Below, one piece after another: positions 49,540 through 56,866 of a stretch of DNA of 56,866 nucleotides. Source of the DNA: Phytohabitans sp036906915 (lineage in GTDB: Bacteria; Actinomycetota; Actinomycetes; Mycobacteriales; Micromonosporaceae); the NCBI RefSeq assembly GCF_036906915.1, contig NZ_JBAKHX010000052.1:1-56866 (forward strand), given 5' to 3'. A program made the position numbers and the translations under genes. How positions within the stretch are numbered: position 1 is the first letter of the stretch; every line of letters starts with the position of its first letter. The notes under the pieces are model-generated. The model had not been told where the DNA came from and made no database searches. It saw only the letters and a list, made by a program, of their open reading frames with translations.

Positions 49540-50875
49540 CGGGGATGCGGTGGGCGGCCACCAGGGCGTCCGGGCGCTCGCGGAACGGGCCGGCCCAGTC
49601 GCTCAGGTACCGCTCGGCGAACGTGACGCCGGTGCGTATCACCTCATCCAGCGGGTCGAGCAGGTCCGGCCCCTCCGCGCTGTCGATGCCGGCGTCGACC
49701 CGCGCCCACAGGCCCTGGCGCGCCAAGCCGAGCAGCGCCTCCACCAGCGAGCCCACCGGGTGGCGGCCGGCGAGCGCGTCGAGCCCCTTGGCGGCCACGT
49801 CGCCGGTGGCGCGGGCCAGGTCGGCAGCGGTGAGGTCGCTGAGCAGCGCCAGCGCGGCACGGCGGGACGGCGCGTGGTACGCCAGCCCGACCACCAGCGC
49901 CGGTCCCGCCGCGAACGCGGGCCAGCCCAACCCGTCGAACGCGCGCATCTCCAAGGTGTTGCGGGCCCGCACCTGCGGCCAGACCTGACTCAGGTGCGCC
50001 CGCCAGTCGCCGAGCGCCGGCCGCGTGCCATCGCCGAAACCGTCGCGCATCAGCTCGGCGAACGTCCGGTCGGGAGCCGCCGTGTACCCGCCGTTCGTGC
50101 GGCGGTAGATCATCGGCAGGTCGAGCGCCCAGCGCAGTACGTCCTCAGTGGACACATCTGGCGCCGTCGTGAAACCGAGCACCCCGCAGCGGGCCGGATC
50201 CACCCGATCCCACATGCGCATCCGGTGCGAGAGCACGCCCGCCGGCTGGCCGTCGTCGAGGGGTGAGTTGACGAACAACGCGGCCGCGATCGGTGCGACC
50301 TTCGCCAGCAGCCGCAGCTTCTCACAGAAGTCGACTGGCGACAGGAAGTCCACCGTGGTCTGCGTCGACAGGGTCAGTCCCATGACCCGCTCGGCGTACG
50401 ACGCGGGCGGGCCGAGCCGGTGAAAGTAGTCACGCATGATGCCGATGCGGGGCTTCGGCGCCCAGGGGATGCCGTCCGGAGGCGGGAACGGCAGCAGCGC
50501 GCCCGGCAGGATCGACAATCCCAGCCCGCGAGCGGCGAACGTGACCGCGAGCATGTCGCGACGAGCCGCGCCAACCAGGTCCGTAAGCGAGCGGAACGGC
50601 GCCGACGAGTACTCGATCGCGCCACCCAGCTCCAGCGACACCTGCGCGCCACCGGGCAGCTCGACACCGACCAGTGCGGCGCCCTCCTCGATTGGCGTGC
50701 CGTCCAGCTCGTGCCGGAGGGCGTCCAGGAAACCGCGCGCGTGGTGGTACCCGACGTTCTGCCCCGTGCGTGGGTCGACCAGGCCGCACTCCAGCTCCAG
50801 GCCGATGCGCTCCTCTCTGGCGGGGGTGAAGAGGGTGGCGAGGTCAGCGCGGGTCAGCTCAGGCTCGTCACGCAT
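49532..50875 (-). CDS. Glutamate-cysteine ligase (GCS2/EgtA family)
   Basis: The 447-aa ATP-grasp-like ligase joins glutamate and cysteine into gamma-glutamylcysteine. Motifs are EERIGLELECGLVDPRTGQN (about 21-40), QVSLELGGAIEYSSAPFRSL near 79-98, LPFPPPDGIPWAPKPRIGIM near 125-144, LTLSTQTTVDF near 167-177 and ARNTLEMRAFDGLGW near 304-318 with the conserved arginine. In actinomycetes this family includes EgtA, which feeds ergothioneine synthesis; no egtB, egtC or egtD is in the window, so the destination of the product is open. ATG at 50875 was chosen over an upstream in-frame codon lacking homology. It overlaps the convergent gene end by 8 bp. Confidence 0.88.
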   Translation of the reverse strand: MRDEPELTRADLATLFTPAREERIGLELECGLVDPRTGQNVGYHHARGFLDALRHELDGTPIEEGAALVGVELPGGAQVSLELGGAIEYSSAPFRSLTDLVGAARRDMLAVTFAARGLGLSILPGALLPFPPPDGIPWAPKPRIGIMRDYFHRLGPPASYAERVMGLTLSTQTTVDFLSPVDFCEKLRLLAKVAPIAAALFVNSPLDDGQPAGVLSHRMRMWDRVDPARCGVLGFTTAPDVSTEDVLRWALDLPMIYRRTNGGYTAAPDRTFAELMRDGFGDGTRPALGDWRAHLSQVWPQVRARNTLEMRAFDGLGWPAFAAGPALVVGLAYHAPSRRAALALLSDLTAADLARATGDVAAKGLDALAGRHPVGSLVEALLGLARQGLWARVDAGIDSAEGPDLLDPLDEVIRTGVTFAERYLSDWAGPFRERPDALVAAHRIPVS

Positions 50876-50975
50876 AGCAACGACATGACCACACTCTGGT
50901 GGCCTGCCGCAAGGGTTCCGGCACGCCGCATGCGGCGCGATCATGCTGGGCGGCGCCAGTTCGAGGGCGGCGGCG

Positions 50976-51881
50976 TCAGAAGCGGGATGGGTCGGTGTTG
51001 GCGCCGCATAGGACGAGCGCGACGCGCTCGCCCTCGGCGGGCGTGTACGCGCTGGTCAGGAGGGCGGCGTAGGCGGCGGCGGTGCCGTGTTCGACGAGGA
51101 CGCGGTATCGGTCCCACAGGGCGCGCCGGGCCGCCACGATGTCGTCGTCGCCGACCAGCACACCGCGTACGCCGGTGCGGACGGCCACCTCGTACGCGAT
51201 CGCGCCCACGCGGCGGGCGCCGAGCGAGTCGGCGGCCACCCCGGAGACTTCCACGTCGACCGGGCCGCCCGCCGCCAGCGCGGAGTGCAGCGTCGGGCAG
51301 GTCTCGGGCTCGACGGCGATCACTCGGGCGCGCCCCTCCAGTGCAGCGGCGACGCCGGCCATCAGACCGCCGCCGCCGACCGCGATCAGCACCGTGTCCA
51401 CATCGGGCACCTGCTCCAGCAGCTCCAGCCCGAGTGTTGCCTGGCCGGCGCACACCTCGGCCTGGTCGTACGGGTGGCAGAAGAGGGCACCGGTGTCGGC
51501 GGCGCGCTTGGCGGCCGCCTCGTACGCCTCGGCGTACTCGCTGCCATGCTGGACGACGACGGCGCCGCGCCGGTGCAGCGCCTCGACCTTGACGGAGGGC
51601 GTGGTGACCGGCACGAACACCTCGGCCGGCACGCCGAGCGTCCGCGCGGCGTAGGCGACGGCGCCGCCCGCGTTGCCACCGGAGGCAGTGATCACGCCCG
51701 CTGCCGGAACGTCGCTGGCGAGGATGCGATTGAACGCGCCGCGAGCCTTGAACGAGCCGCTGTGCTGCAGGAATTCCAGCTTCAGCCAGAGCGCGCCGGG
51801 CTCCGCCTCGACCACGGGGGTGCGGCGGACCCGGCCAGCGATGCGAGTGGCCGCCACCACGGCGTCGTCACGTGTGATCAC
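50976..51881 (-). CDS. PLP-dependent serine/threonine dehydratase-like enzyme
   Basis: The 301-aa fold-type II PLP enzyme deaminates threonine or serine, or is a close relative. The Schiff-base lysine is in LQHSGSFKARGAFNRI (about 39-54). ITASGGNAGGAVAYAARTLG near 66-85 binds the substrate carboxylate, and VLIAVGGGGLMAGVAAALEG near 168-187 binds the PLP phosphate. No regulatory ACT domain is present, so it is the short catabolic type. GTG at 51881 begins MITRDDAVVAATRIAGRVRR. Upstream the frame runs into remnant sequence. Between this gene and the ligase (50876-50975) I see nothing. Confidence 0.9.
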   Translation of the reverse strand: MITRDDAVVAATRIAGRVRRTPVVEAEPGALWLKLEFLQHSGSFKARGAFNRILASDVPAAGVITASGGNAGGAVAYAARTLGVPAEVFVPVTTPSVKVEALHRRGAVVVQHGSEYAEAYEAAAKRAADTGALFCHPYDQAEVCAGQATLGLELLEQVPDVDTVLIAVGGGGLMAGVAAALEGRARVIAVEPETCPTLHSALAAGGPVDVEVSGVAADSLGARRVGAIAYEVAVRTGVRGVLVGDDDIVAARRALWDRYRVLVEHGTAAAYAALLTSAYTPAEGERVALVLCGANTDPSRF

Positions 51882-51901
51882 GACTGCGACACTATCGCGA
51901 G

Positions 51902-51970
51902 CGCCGCGAATGGCGCGGTGAGGCCGAAAAGGAGCAGGTTGACGGAGACGGCGGCGGAGATCGTGGCCAG
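51902..51970 (-). pseudogene. Fragment of an MFS transporter first transmembrane segment
   Basis: The minus-strand frame reads LATISAAVSVNLLLFGLTAP then FAAL, closely matching the first membrane span of OxlT/NarK-type major facilitator transporters. Before and after it the frame is unrelated. Its 5' edge meets the GlxA remnant exactly at 51970/51971, a likely recombination joint. The piece is 23 codons long. Confidence 0.5.
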
Positions 51971-52432
51971 CGGCTCCGCACCTGTACGCCCACCGGCGGG
52001 CCGGTGCGCAGCGTGGCCGGGTTCCAGATCCTGCCCGACCACGGGCTGGAGATCCTCGCAGAGGCTCAAACCGTGATCGTGCCCGGCATACACGGTGGCC
52101 CTCCGATGACCGACGGCACGATCGACCCGGCCGTGTCAGAGGCGCTCCGTGCCGCTCACGACCGCTGTGCCCGGATCGTGTCCATCTGTACCGGCGCGTT
52201 CGCAGTGGCCGCGGCGGGGCTCCTCGACGACCGGCCGGCCACCACGCGCTGGCTGCTGGGCCACCGCACCGAACGCGCCCGCACCCTCCTGGAGACGACC
52301 GACCTCGGCGTCGACCAGGTGGCTCGACGCGCTGGCTTCGGCACGGCGGCAGCGCTACGCGCCCAGTTCCAAGCGGCGCTGGGCGTCTCACCAGCCGCCT
52401 ACCGCCGCACCTTCCGCGCCCCACTTTCGTAA
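51971..52432 (+). pseudogene. Collapsed GlxA-type (DJ-1/PfpI plus AraC) regulator
   Basis: The frame starts mid-domain with RLRTCTPTGGPVRSVAGF and continues through the DJ-1/PfpI fold, including VSICTGAFAVAAAGLLDDRP with the conserved cysteine. It then jumps from ATTRW straight to RWLLGHRTERARTLLETTDL and the second AraC helix-turn-helix, VDQVARRAGFGTAAALRAQF, ending SPAAYRRTFR. Compared with full GlxA regulators (about 320 aa), the first residues and about 110-120 internal residues (late DJ-1 domain and first HTH) are missing. The shared RW at the joint suggests deletion between short similarities. It is unlikely to be functional, although the frame is open. Confidence 0.7.
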
Positions 52433-53073
52433 GCGGAGGTCGTGGTCAGCAGGGCTCGGGTGTCTTCTATGGCCTCGCTCAACAGTGTGTGGAGCATCTT
52501 GTCGGGGTCTTCCACGCAGGCCTTCGCGACGCCCTCTACCGCGTACTCGACGGTCATCGGGGCGCTTCGGCGGCGGAAGGACTCCGGGGAGATCGCAATG
52601 CCCTCGGCGAAGCGGCGGGCCCAGCGGGCCGCGTGCGGCGCCCGGGCCAGCGCCTCCGTCGTGGTCTGCTCCAGGTGGCCGGGGGAACGGCCGTCAAGCT
52701 CGGCGAGGATGCGGTCGCAGGCCAGCACCGACACGGCGAGCACGTTCTGCCGTTCGGCACCCACCACGGGCAGCGCCGTGGTGGCCGCCCGCTGTGCGAT
52801 GCGGGCATCGACGTGCAGGTCGTCACCGGTCAGGCCGATCACGGACGGGACGAGGGTCGCCAGCCGCTGGCGGCCGGCGTCGGTGGTGTAGTCGTTGACC
52901 AGGCGGGCGAGGCCGGCCAGCAGCGGATGCGTGCAGGCCGGGTGGTCGCTCCACGCTTCGCCGGCCAGGAACGACGCCAGCTCCATGAAGCAGGCGCCCT
53001 TGCGTGGGTTGCGGTGCTTGCCCCGAGACAGGACCGGCACCACGTCGGGGAGACGGATCTCGGCGGTCCACAT
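52399..53073 (-). CDS. Conserved actinobacterial protein of unknown function
   Basis: The 224-aa protein starts MWTAEIRLPDVVPVLSRGKH and contains RNPRKGACFMELASFLAGEA (about 21-40) and WSDHPACTHPLLAGLARLVN (41-60), a cysteine/histidine-bearing block that I recall as strongly conserved in actinomycetes, followed by a mostly helical part. Two cysteines (C28 and C47) lie 19 apart, flanked by histidines, and might bind metal. No known catalytic pattern is seen. It is divergent from the molybdopterin oxidoreductase, with a TetR-like palindrome between, and its 3' end overlaps the GlxA remnant by 34 bp. Confidence 0.8.
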   Translation of the reverse strand: MWTAEIRLPDVVPVLSRGKHRNPRKGACFMELASFLAGEAWSDHPACTHPLLAGLARLVNDYTTDAGRQRLATLVPSVIGLTGDDLHVDARIAQRAATTALPVVGAERQNVLAVSVLACDRILAELDGRSPGHLEQTTTEALARAPHAARWARRFAEGIAISPESFRRRSAPMTVEYAVEGVAKACVEDPDKMLHTLLSEAIEDTRALLTTTSAYESGARKVRR

Positions 53074-53119
53074 AACCTCAGTGTGCCCCTTCGGCGACCC
53101 TCTGGCATCTCTTCCGTTC

Positions 53120-53131
53120 TACCGATCGGTA
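53120..53131. promoter_or_regulatory. TACCGATCGGTA palindrome, TetR-type operator candidate
   Basis: A perfect 12-bp palindrome lies 16 bases before the molybdopterin oxidoreductase ATG, within the 73-bp spacer shared with the divergent conserved gene. Its form matches typical TetR-family operators. No tetR gene is in the window, so the regulator would act from elsewhere. Confidence 0.5.
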
Positions 53132-53146
53132 AGGGAGTATCGGGCG

Positions 53147-55282
53147 ATGGGAGCGGTCCGGACCGTGCACGGCGCCTGCAACCTGTGTGAAGCCATTTGC
53201 GGGCTGCGTTTCGAGATTCGTGACGGGCACATCACGTCGATCACGGGTGACCCCGAGGATCCGCTGTCGCGCGGGCACATCTGCCCCAAGGCGGTCGCGC
53301 TAACCGACCTCCAGGGCGATCCCGACCGGCTGCGCAACCCGGTACGCCGCACCGCCGACGGGTGGCGGGAGATCACCTGGAACGAGGCGTACGACCTGGT
53401 GGTCGACAAGCTCGTCGAGGTGCGCGAGCGACACGGCTCCAACGCGGTCGCCGTGTACCTGGGCAACCCCAGCGTGCACAACTACGGCATCCTGACCCAC
53501 GGGCGGCACTTCCTGGGCTTGTTACGCACCCGCAACCGGTACTCGGCCACCTCGGTCGACCAGCTGCCACACCAGCTCGTGGCGTACTGGATGTACGGGC
53601 ACCAGCTGCTGCTGCCGATCCCCGACATCGACCGCACGAACTACTTCCTGGTCTTCGGCGCCAACCCGCTGGCCTCCAACGGCAGCCTCATGACCGTGCC
53701 GGACGTGCGGCGACGGCTGGCCGACCTGAAAGCCCGGGGCGGCAAGGTCGTCGTCTTCGACCCGCGCCGCACCGAGACCGCGACGCTGGCCGACGAGCAC
53801 CACTTCATCCGGCCGGGCACCGACGCGGCACTGCTGCTCGCGCTGGTGCGCCTGGCGCTGAAGGAGGACGCCGCGGCGCAGTACGTCGATGGGCTCGACG
53901 AGGTGCGCGAGGCGGTCGCGGAGTTCACGCCAGAGCGGGCCGCGGAGGTCACCGGCGTGCCCGCTGACGCGATCGAGCGGATCGCCGCCGAGTTCGCCGC
54001 CGCCGACGGCGCGGCCTGCTACGGCCGCATCGGCGTGTCGGTACAGCGCTTCGGCGCCCTTTGCCAGTGGGCGATCCAGCTCCTCAACGTGGCCACCGGC
54101 AACCTCGACCGGCCCGGCGGCACGCTGTTCACGAAGCCCGCCGTCGACCTGATCGGCCGAAAGCTCGTCGGGCGGGGCCACTACGACAAGTTCCGCAGCC
54201 GGGTGCGGGGGCTGCCCGAGTTCGCCGGCGAGCTGCCGGTGGCGGCCCTCGCCGAGGAGATCCTCACACCGGGCGACGGCCAGATCCGGGCGCTCGTCAC
54301 GGTGGCCGGCAACCCGACACTGTCCACACCGAACGGTGCCCAGCTCGACCGGGCGCTGGACCAGCTCGACTTCATGGTGTCGGTCGACTTCTACATCAAC
54401 GAGACCACCCGGCACGCCGACGTGATCCTGCCGCCCACTACCGCGCTCGAACACGACCACTACGACCTGATCTTCCACACGTTCGCGGTGCGCAATACGG
54501 CGCGGTACTCGCCGCCGGTACTGCCGAAGCCGCGGGGCGCACGGGACGACTGGGAGATCTTCACCGAGCTGGCCCGGCGGTACCGCAAGCGCACCGGCGG
54601 GAAGATGACGTTCATGCGCCGCCTCCAGATGCGGATGCGCCCCCACCAGCTCGTCGCCCTCGGGTTGCGGCTCGGCCCGTACAAGGTGCGGCTGCGCACC
54701 CTGCGGCACCGGCCGTCCGGTGTGGACCTCGGCCCCCTGCGGCCGAGCCTGCCCGATGGTCTGCGCACCGCCGACAAGCGGGTGCACGCGGCACCGCCGG
54801 AGCTGGTCGCCGGGCTGCGCGAGGCCGCCGAGGAGTTGCTGGCTCCGCCCGCACCCGGCGAGCTGCGCCTGATCGGCCGCCGGCACCTGCGCAGCAACAA
54901 CTCCTGGATGCACAACTACCCCCGGCTGGTGAAGGGCCGCGCGCGCCACCACCTGCTCATGCACCCCGCCGATCTGGCAGCGCGCGGGCTGACCGACGGG
55001 CAGCGGGTGCGCGTGACGTCGCGGGTCGGCGAGGTGGAGGTCGAGGTGGCGGCCACCGACGACGTCATGCCCGGCGTGGTGAGCCTGCCGCACGGCTGGG
55101 GCCACCGGCACCCGGACGTACGCCTGACGGTGGCCCGCCGTACGCCCGGAGTGAGCGTCAACGACCTCACCGACGATGCCTACCTCGACGGGCTGTCCGG
55201 CAACGCGGCCTTCAACGGCGTGCCGGTGACGGTGGCGGCCGCGCCGTCACACGCCCCGTCACACGGTGGAGAGGTTGGCTGA
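53147..55282 (+). CDS. Molybdopterin-dependent oxidoreductase (formate dehydrogenase/nitrate reductase type)
   Basis: The 711-aa protein belongs to the DMSO-reductase superfamily. Its N-terminal [4Fe-4S] site is GACNLCEAICGLRFEI (about 9-24) with a fourth cysteine in GHICPKAVAL near 43-52. The bis-MGD binding domains follow: LVFGANPLASNGS near 168-180, KVVVFDPRRTETATLADEHH near 201-220, LVTVAGNPTLSTPNGAQLD near 384-402, DVILPPTTALEHDHYDL, and the C-terminal molydopterin dinucleotide domain with HGWGHRHPDV. No Tat signal is present, so it is cytoplasmic, and no beta or gamma subunit is adjacent. The substrate is unknown. AAGGGAG lies ten bases before the ATG at 53147. A TetR-like operator sits in the leader. 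Confidence 0.9.
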   Translation: MGAVRTVHGACNLCEAICGLRFEIRDGHITSITGDPEDPLSRGHICPKAVALTDLQGDPDRLRNPVRRTADGWREITWNEAYDLVVDKLVEVRERHGSNAVAVYLGNPSVHNYGILTHGRHFLGLLRTRNRYSATSVDQLPHQLVAYWMYGHQLLLPIPDIDRTNYFLVFGANPLASNGSLMTVPDVRRRLADLKARGGKVVVFDPRRTETATLADEHHFIRPGTDAALLLALVRLALKEDAAAQYVDGLDEVREAVAEFTPERAAEVTGVPADAIERIAAEFAAADGAACYGRIGVSVQRFGALCQWAIQLLNVATGNLDRPGGTLFTKPAVDLIGRKLVGRGHYDKFRSRVRGLPEFAGELPVAALAEEILTPGDGQIRALVTVAGNPTLSTPNGAQLDRALDQLDFMVSVDFYINETTRHADVILPPTTALEHDHYDLIFHTFAVRNTARYSPPVLPKPRGARDDWEIFTELARRYRKRTGGKMTFMRRLQMRMRPHQLVALGLRLGPYKVRLRTLRHRPSGVDLGPLRPSLPDGLRTADKRVHAAPPELVAGLREAAEELLAPPAPGELRLIGRRHLRSNNSWMHNYPRLVKGRARHHLLMHPADLAARGLTDGQRVRVTSRVGEVEVEVAATDDVMPGVVSLPHGWGHRHPDVRLTVARRTPGVSVNDLTDDAYLDGLSGNAAFNGVPVTVAAAPSHAPSHGGEVG

Positions 55283-55306
55283 GCCCGTTCCATTAGGAGG
55301 GGGCAT

Positions 55307-56116
55307 ATGAGCGTCGACTTCGAGGCGATCAAGAAGAACCAGCGTGCCGGCTGGGAGACAGGCGACTACCCGCGGGTCGGCAATACCTTGCAGATCATCG
55401 CTGAGCTGCTGGTAGAGGCGGTCGACATCCACGCGGGGGAGCGGGTGCTCGACGTCGCGTGCGGCCAGGGCAACGCGGCCATCGCGGCGGCCCGGCGCTT
55501 CGCCGAGGCGACCGGCGTCGACTACGCAGCCAACCTGCTCGCGCAGGGGCGGGAGCGGGCCGCCGCCGAGCACCTGCCGGTGACGTTCGAGGAGGGGGAC
55601 GCCGAGAAGCTGCCGTTCGACGACGAGTCGTTCGACGCGGTGGTGAGCACGGTCGGCGTGATGTTCGCGCCCGACCACCAGCGGGCGGCCGACGAGCTGG
55701 TCCGGGTCACGGTGCCGGGCGGGCGGATCGGGCTGGCCTGCTGGACGCCCGGCGGCATGGTCGGCCAGATGTTCAAGACCGTGAGCGGCTGGGCGCCGCC
55801 ACCGGCAGGGGTGCGGCCGCCGACGCTGTGGGGCACACCGGAACACCTGAGGGAGCTGTTCGGTGATCGGGTCGAGTGGACCGGCCTGAACCGCCGCGAC
55901 TACGTGTTCCGGTACCGCTCGCCCGAGCACTACTCGGAGTGGTTCCGGCGGTTCTACGGGCCGATCACGCGGCTCTCGGGGTCGCTGAGCGAGGCCGATC
56001 TCGATCGGTTCGCCGACGATCTCGCCGGGGTGGCCAGGCAGTACAACAGGGCGGACGACGGCACCGTTGTCGCGCCGTCGGAGTACCTTGAGGCGGTCGG
56101 CGTCCGGCGCGCCTGA
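55307..56116 (+). CDS. Class I SAM-dependent methyltransferase
   Basis: The 269-aa methyltransferase of the UbiE/Methyltransf_11 type has SAM motif I GERVLDVACGQGNAAIAAAR (about 44-63), acidic motif II TGVDYAANLL, FEEGDAEKLPFDDESFDAVV near 90-109 and ELVRVTVPGGRIGLACWTPG near 125-144. The substrate cannot be predicted. AGGAGGGGG lies five bases before the ATG. It follows the molybdopterin oxidoreductase gene by 24 bp and may be cotranscribed, although no functional link is evident. Confidence 0.9.
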   Translation: MSVDFEAIKKNQRAGWETGDYPRVGNTLQIIAELLVEAVDIHAGERVLDVACGQGNAAIAAARRFAEATGVDYAANLLAQGRERAAAEHLPVTFEEGDAEKLPFDDESFDAVVSTVGVMFAPDHQRAADELVRVTVPGGRIGLACWTPGGMVGQMFKTVSGWAPPPAGVRPPTLWGTPEHLRELFGDRVEWTGLNRRDYVFRYRSPEHYSEWFRRFYGPITRLSGSLSEADLDRFADDLAGVARQYNRADDGTVVAPSEYLEAVGVRRA

Positions 56117-56135
56117 ACCTGAGGGGTGGGCGCGA

Positions 56136-56866
56136 ATGCTCACGATCCGCCTGCTGGGAAAGCCGGCCATCGAGCGCGATGGCCGGCCCATCCGCCCGCC
56201 GCGCGGCCGGAAGGCGTGGGCGCTGCTGGCGTACACGCTGCTGTCGGACCGCCCGCCGAGCCGCCGGCAGCTCGCGGAGCTGCTGTTCGCGGACGCCGAC
56301 GACCCGCTCGGTGCGCTCCGCTGGACGCTGGCCGAGCTGCGCCGGGCGCTCGGCGTCCCGGGCGCGCTGAGCGGCGACCCGGTGGTGGCGGCGCTCGGCG
56401 CCGCCGAGGTCGACGTGCTGGGCGGCGAGTCGCTGCCGGGCGCGGAGGGTGAGCTGCTCGAGGGGGTGCATCTGCCGGCCTGCCTGGAGTTCGAGTCGTG
56501 GCTACTTGTGGCGCGCCACCGGGTCGCGGCGGCCGTGGAGGCGCGGCTGCGGGAGGCGGCCGTCGCGCTCCTCGCGGGCGGCCGGGCCGCGGACGCCGTC
56601 AGGTACGCCGCCGCCGCGGTGGCCCGCCAGCCGCTCGACGAGGGCAACCACGAGCTGCTCGTGCGCTGCCTCGCGGCGGCCGGCGACGAGGCGGCGGCGC
56701 TCCAGCAGGTGGCGATCTGCGAAGACCTGTTCCGCCGGGAGTTGGGCGCGAAGCCGTCGCCGGCGGTCCGCGACGCGGCCCGCGTCGGTGTCGGCTCGGC
56801 GGCGGGGGCGCCGCTGCGCGGGCGGGCCGCGGCGGTCAGCCAGCTCGAAGCCGGCCGCGCGGCCAT
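56136..56866 (+). CDS. BTAD-domain transcriptional regulator, truncated by window end
   Basis: From ATG at 56136 the frame remains open to the last base. It begins MLTIRLLGKPAIERDGRPI, followed by RPPRGRKAWALLAYTLLSDR and QLAELLFADADDPLGALRWT, the OmpR-like winged helix seen in SARP/AfsR-type regulators. LPACLEFESWLLVARHRVAA and ALQQVAICEDLFRRELGAKP, near 110-205, match the bacterial transcriptional activation domain. The visible 243 residues could be followed by an ATPase or tetratricopeptide region, as in large LAL or AfsR proteins. GAGGGG lies about ten bases upstream of the ATG. It starts 19 bases after the methyltransferase stop. Confidence 0.8.
   Translation, partial: MLTIRLLGKPAIERDGRPIRPPRGRKAWALLAYTLLSDRPPSRRQLAELLFADADDPLGALRWTLAELRRALGVPGALSGDPVVAALGAAEVDVLGGESLPGAEGELLEGVHLPACLEFESWLLVARHRVAAAVEARLREAAVALLAGGRAADAVRYAAAAVARQPLDEGNHELLVRCLAAAGDEAAALQQVAICEDLFRRELGAKPSPAVRDAARVGVGSAAGAPLRGRAAAVSQLEAGRAA

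Overview
The window is chromosomal DNA from a high-GC actinomycete. GTG starts and stop/start overlaps (ATGA, GTGA) are common, and the gene families (PucR, ROK, a BTAD regulator, standalone LigD polymerase, DUF1684, YflT and GlgX-TreY-TreZ) fit Micromonosporaceae or a close relative. That placement is inferred from gene content, not from a marker gene. I see no rRNA, tRNA or CRISPR. The right edge cuts through a regulator gene.

Layout. Positions 1-1030 hold a hairpin-bounded element carrying a small methyltransferase and a 15-bp tandem repeat. Positions 1063-6908 (minus) are a glgX-treY-treZ-like glycogen-to-trehalose operon whose last gene has lost most GH13 active-site motifs. Positions 7017-9775 hold a LigD-type polymerase coupled to a fructosamine-kinase-like gene, a small protein and a VOC protein. 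Positions 9783-20004 are the first purine-catabolism block: XdhC and MocA-like maturation factors, the PucR regulator, then divergently OHCU decarboxylase, HIU hydrolase, urate oxidase, the three xanthine dehydrogenase subunits and a purine deaminase. Positions 20102-25790 hold redox genes: a flavin reductase/monooxygenase pair, then a putative di-heme membrane protein coupled to a NuoF-ferredoxin fusion. Positions 25806-30885 are the second purine block: malate synthase, a DUF6986 aldolase-like protein, allantoinase and allantoicase. Together the two blocks outline xanthine -> urate -> allantoin -> ureidoglycolate -> glyoxylate -> malate, with no recognised ureidoglycolate lyase.

Positions 30859-35805 hold two more hairpin-bounded elements around a mannonate-dehydratase-like gene, a metallo-beta-lactamase-fold hydrolase and soluble transhydrogenase, plus the 3' stub of a truncated gene. 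Positions 35805-43143 are mostly housekeeping or stress genes: a PIMT-like methyltransferase, phospholipase D, a 39-aa membrane peptide, pirin/MarR, NAD kinase, DUF1684, YflT and a GDPD-like protein. Positions 43152-47948 are a ROK-flanked module (Gfo/Idh dehydrogenase, Tat-exported PhoD, a beta-sandwich protein). Positions 47971-56866 carry an unknown coiled-coil membrane protein, glutamate-cysteine ligase, a threonine-dehydratase-like enzyme, gene remnants (MFS, GlxA), a conserved unknown, a molybdopterin oxidoreductase, a methyltransferase and a truncated BTAD regulator.

The most unusual feature is a family of near-identical 76-bp terminal repeats. Each is a 57-bp hairpin plus a 19-bp head. 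There are seven copies: three inward-facing pairs enclosing 868, 297 and 269 bp, and one solo copy beside a broken epoxide hydrolase gene. They look like MITE-like or cassette-like elements that have altered the ends of neighbouring genes.
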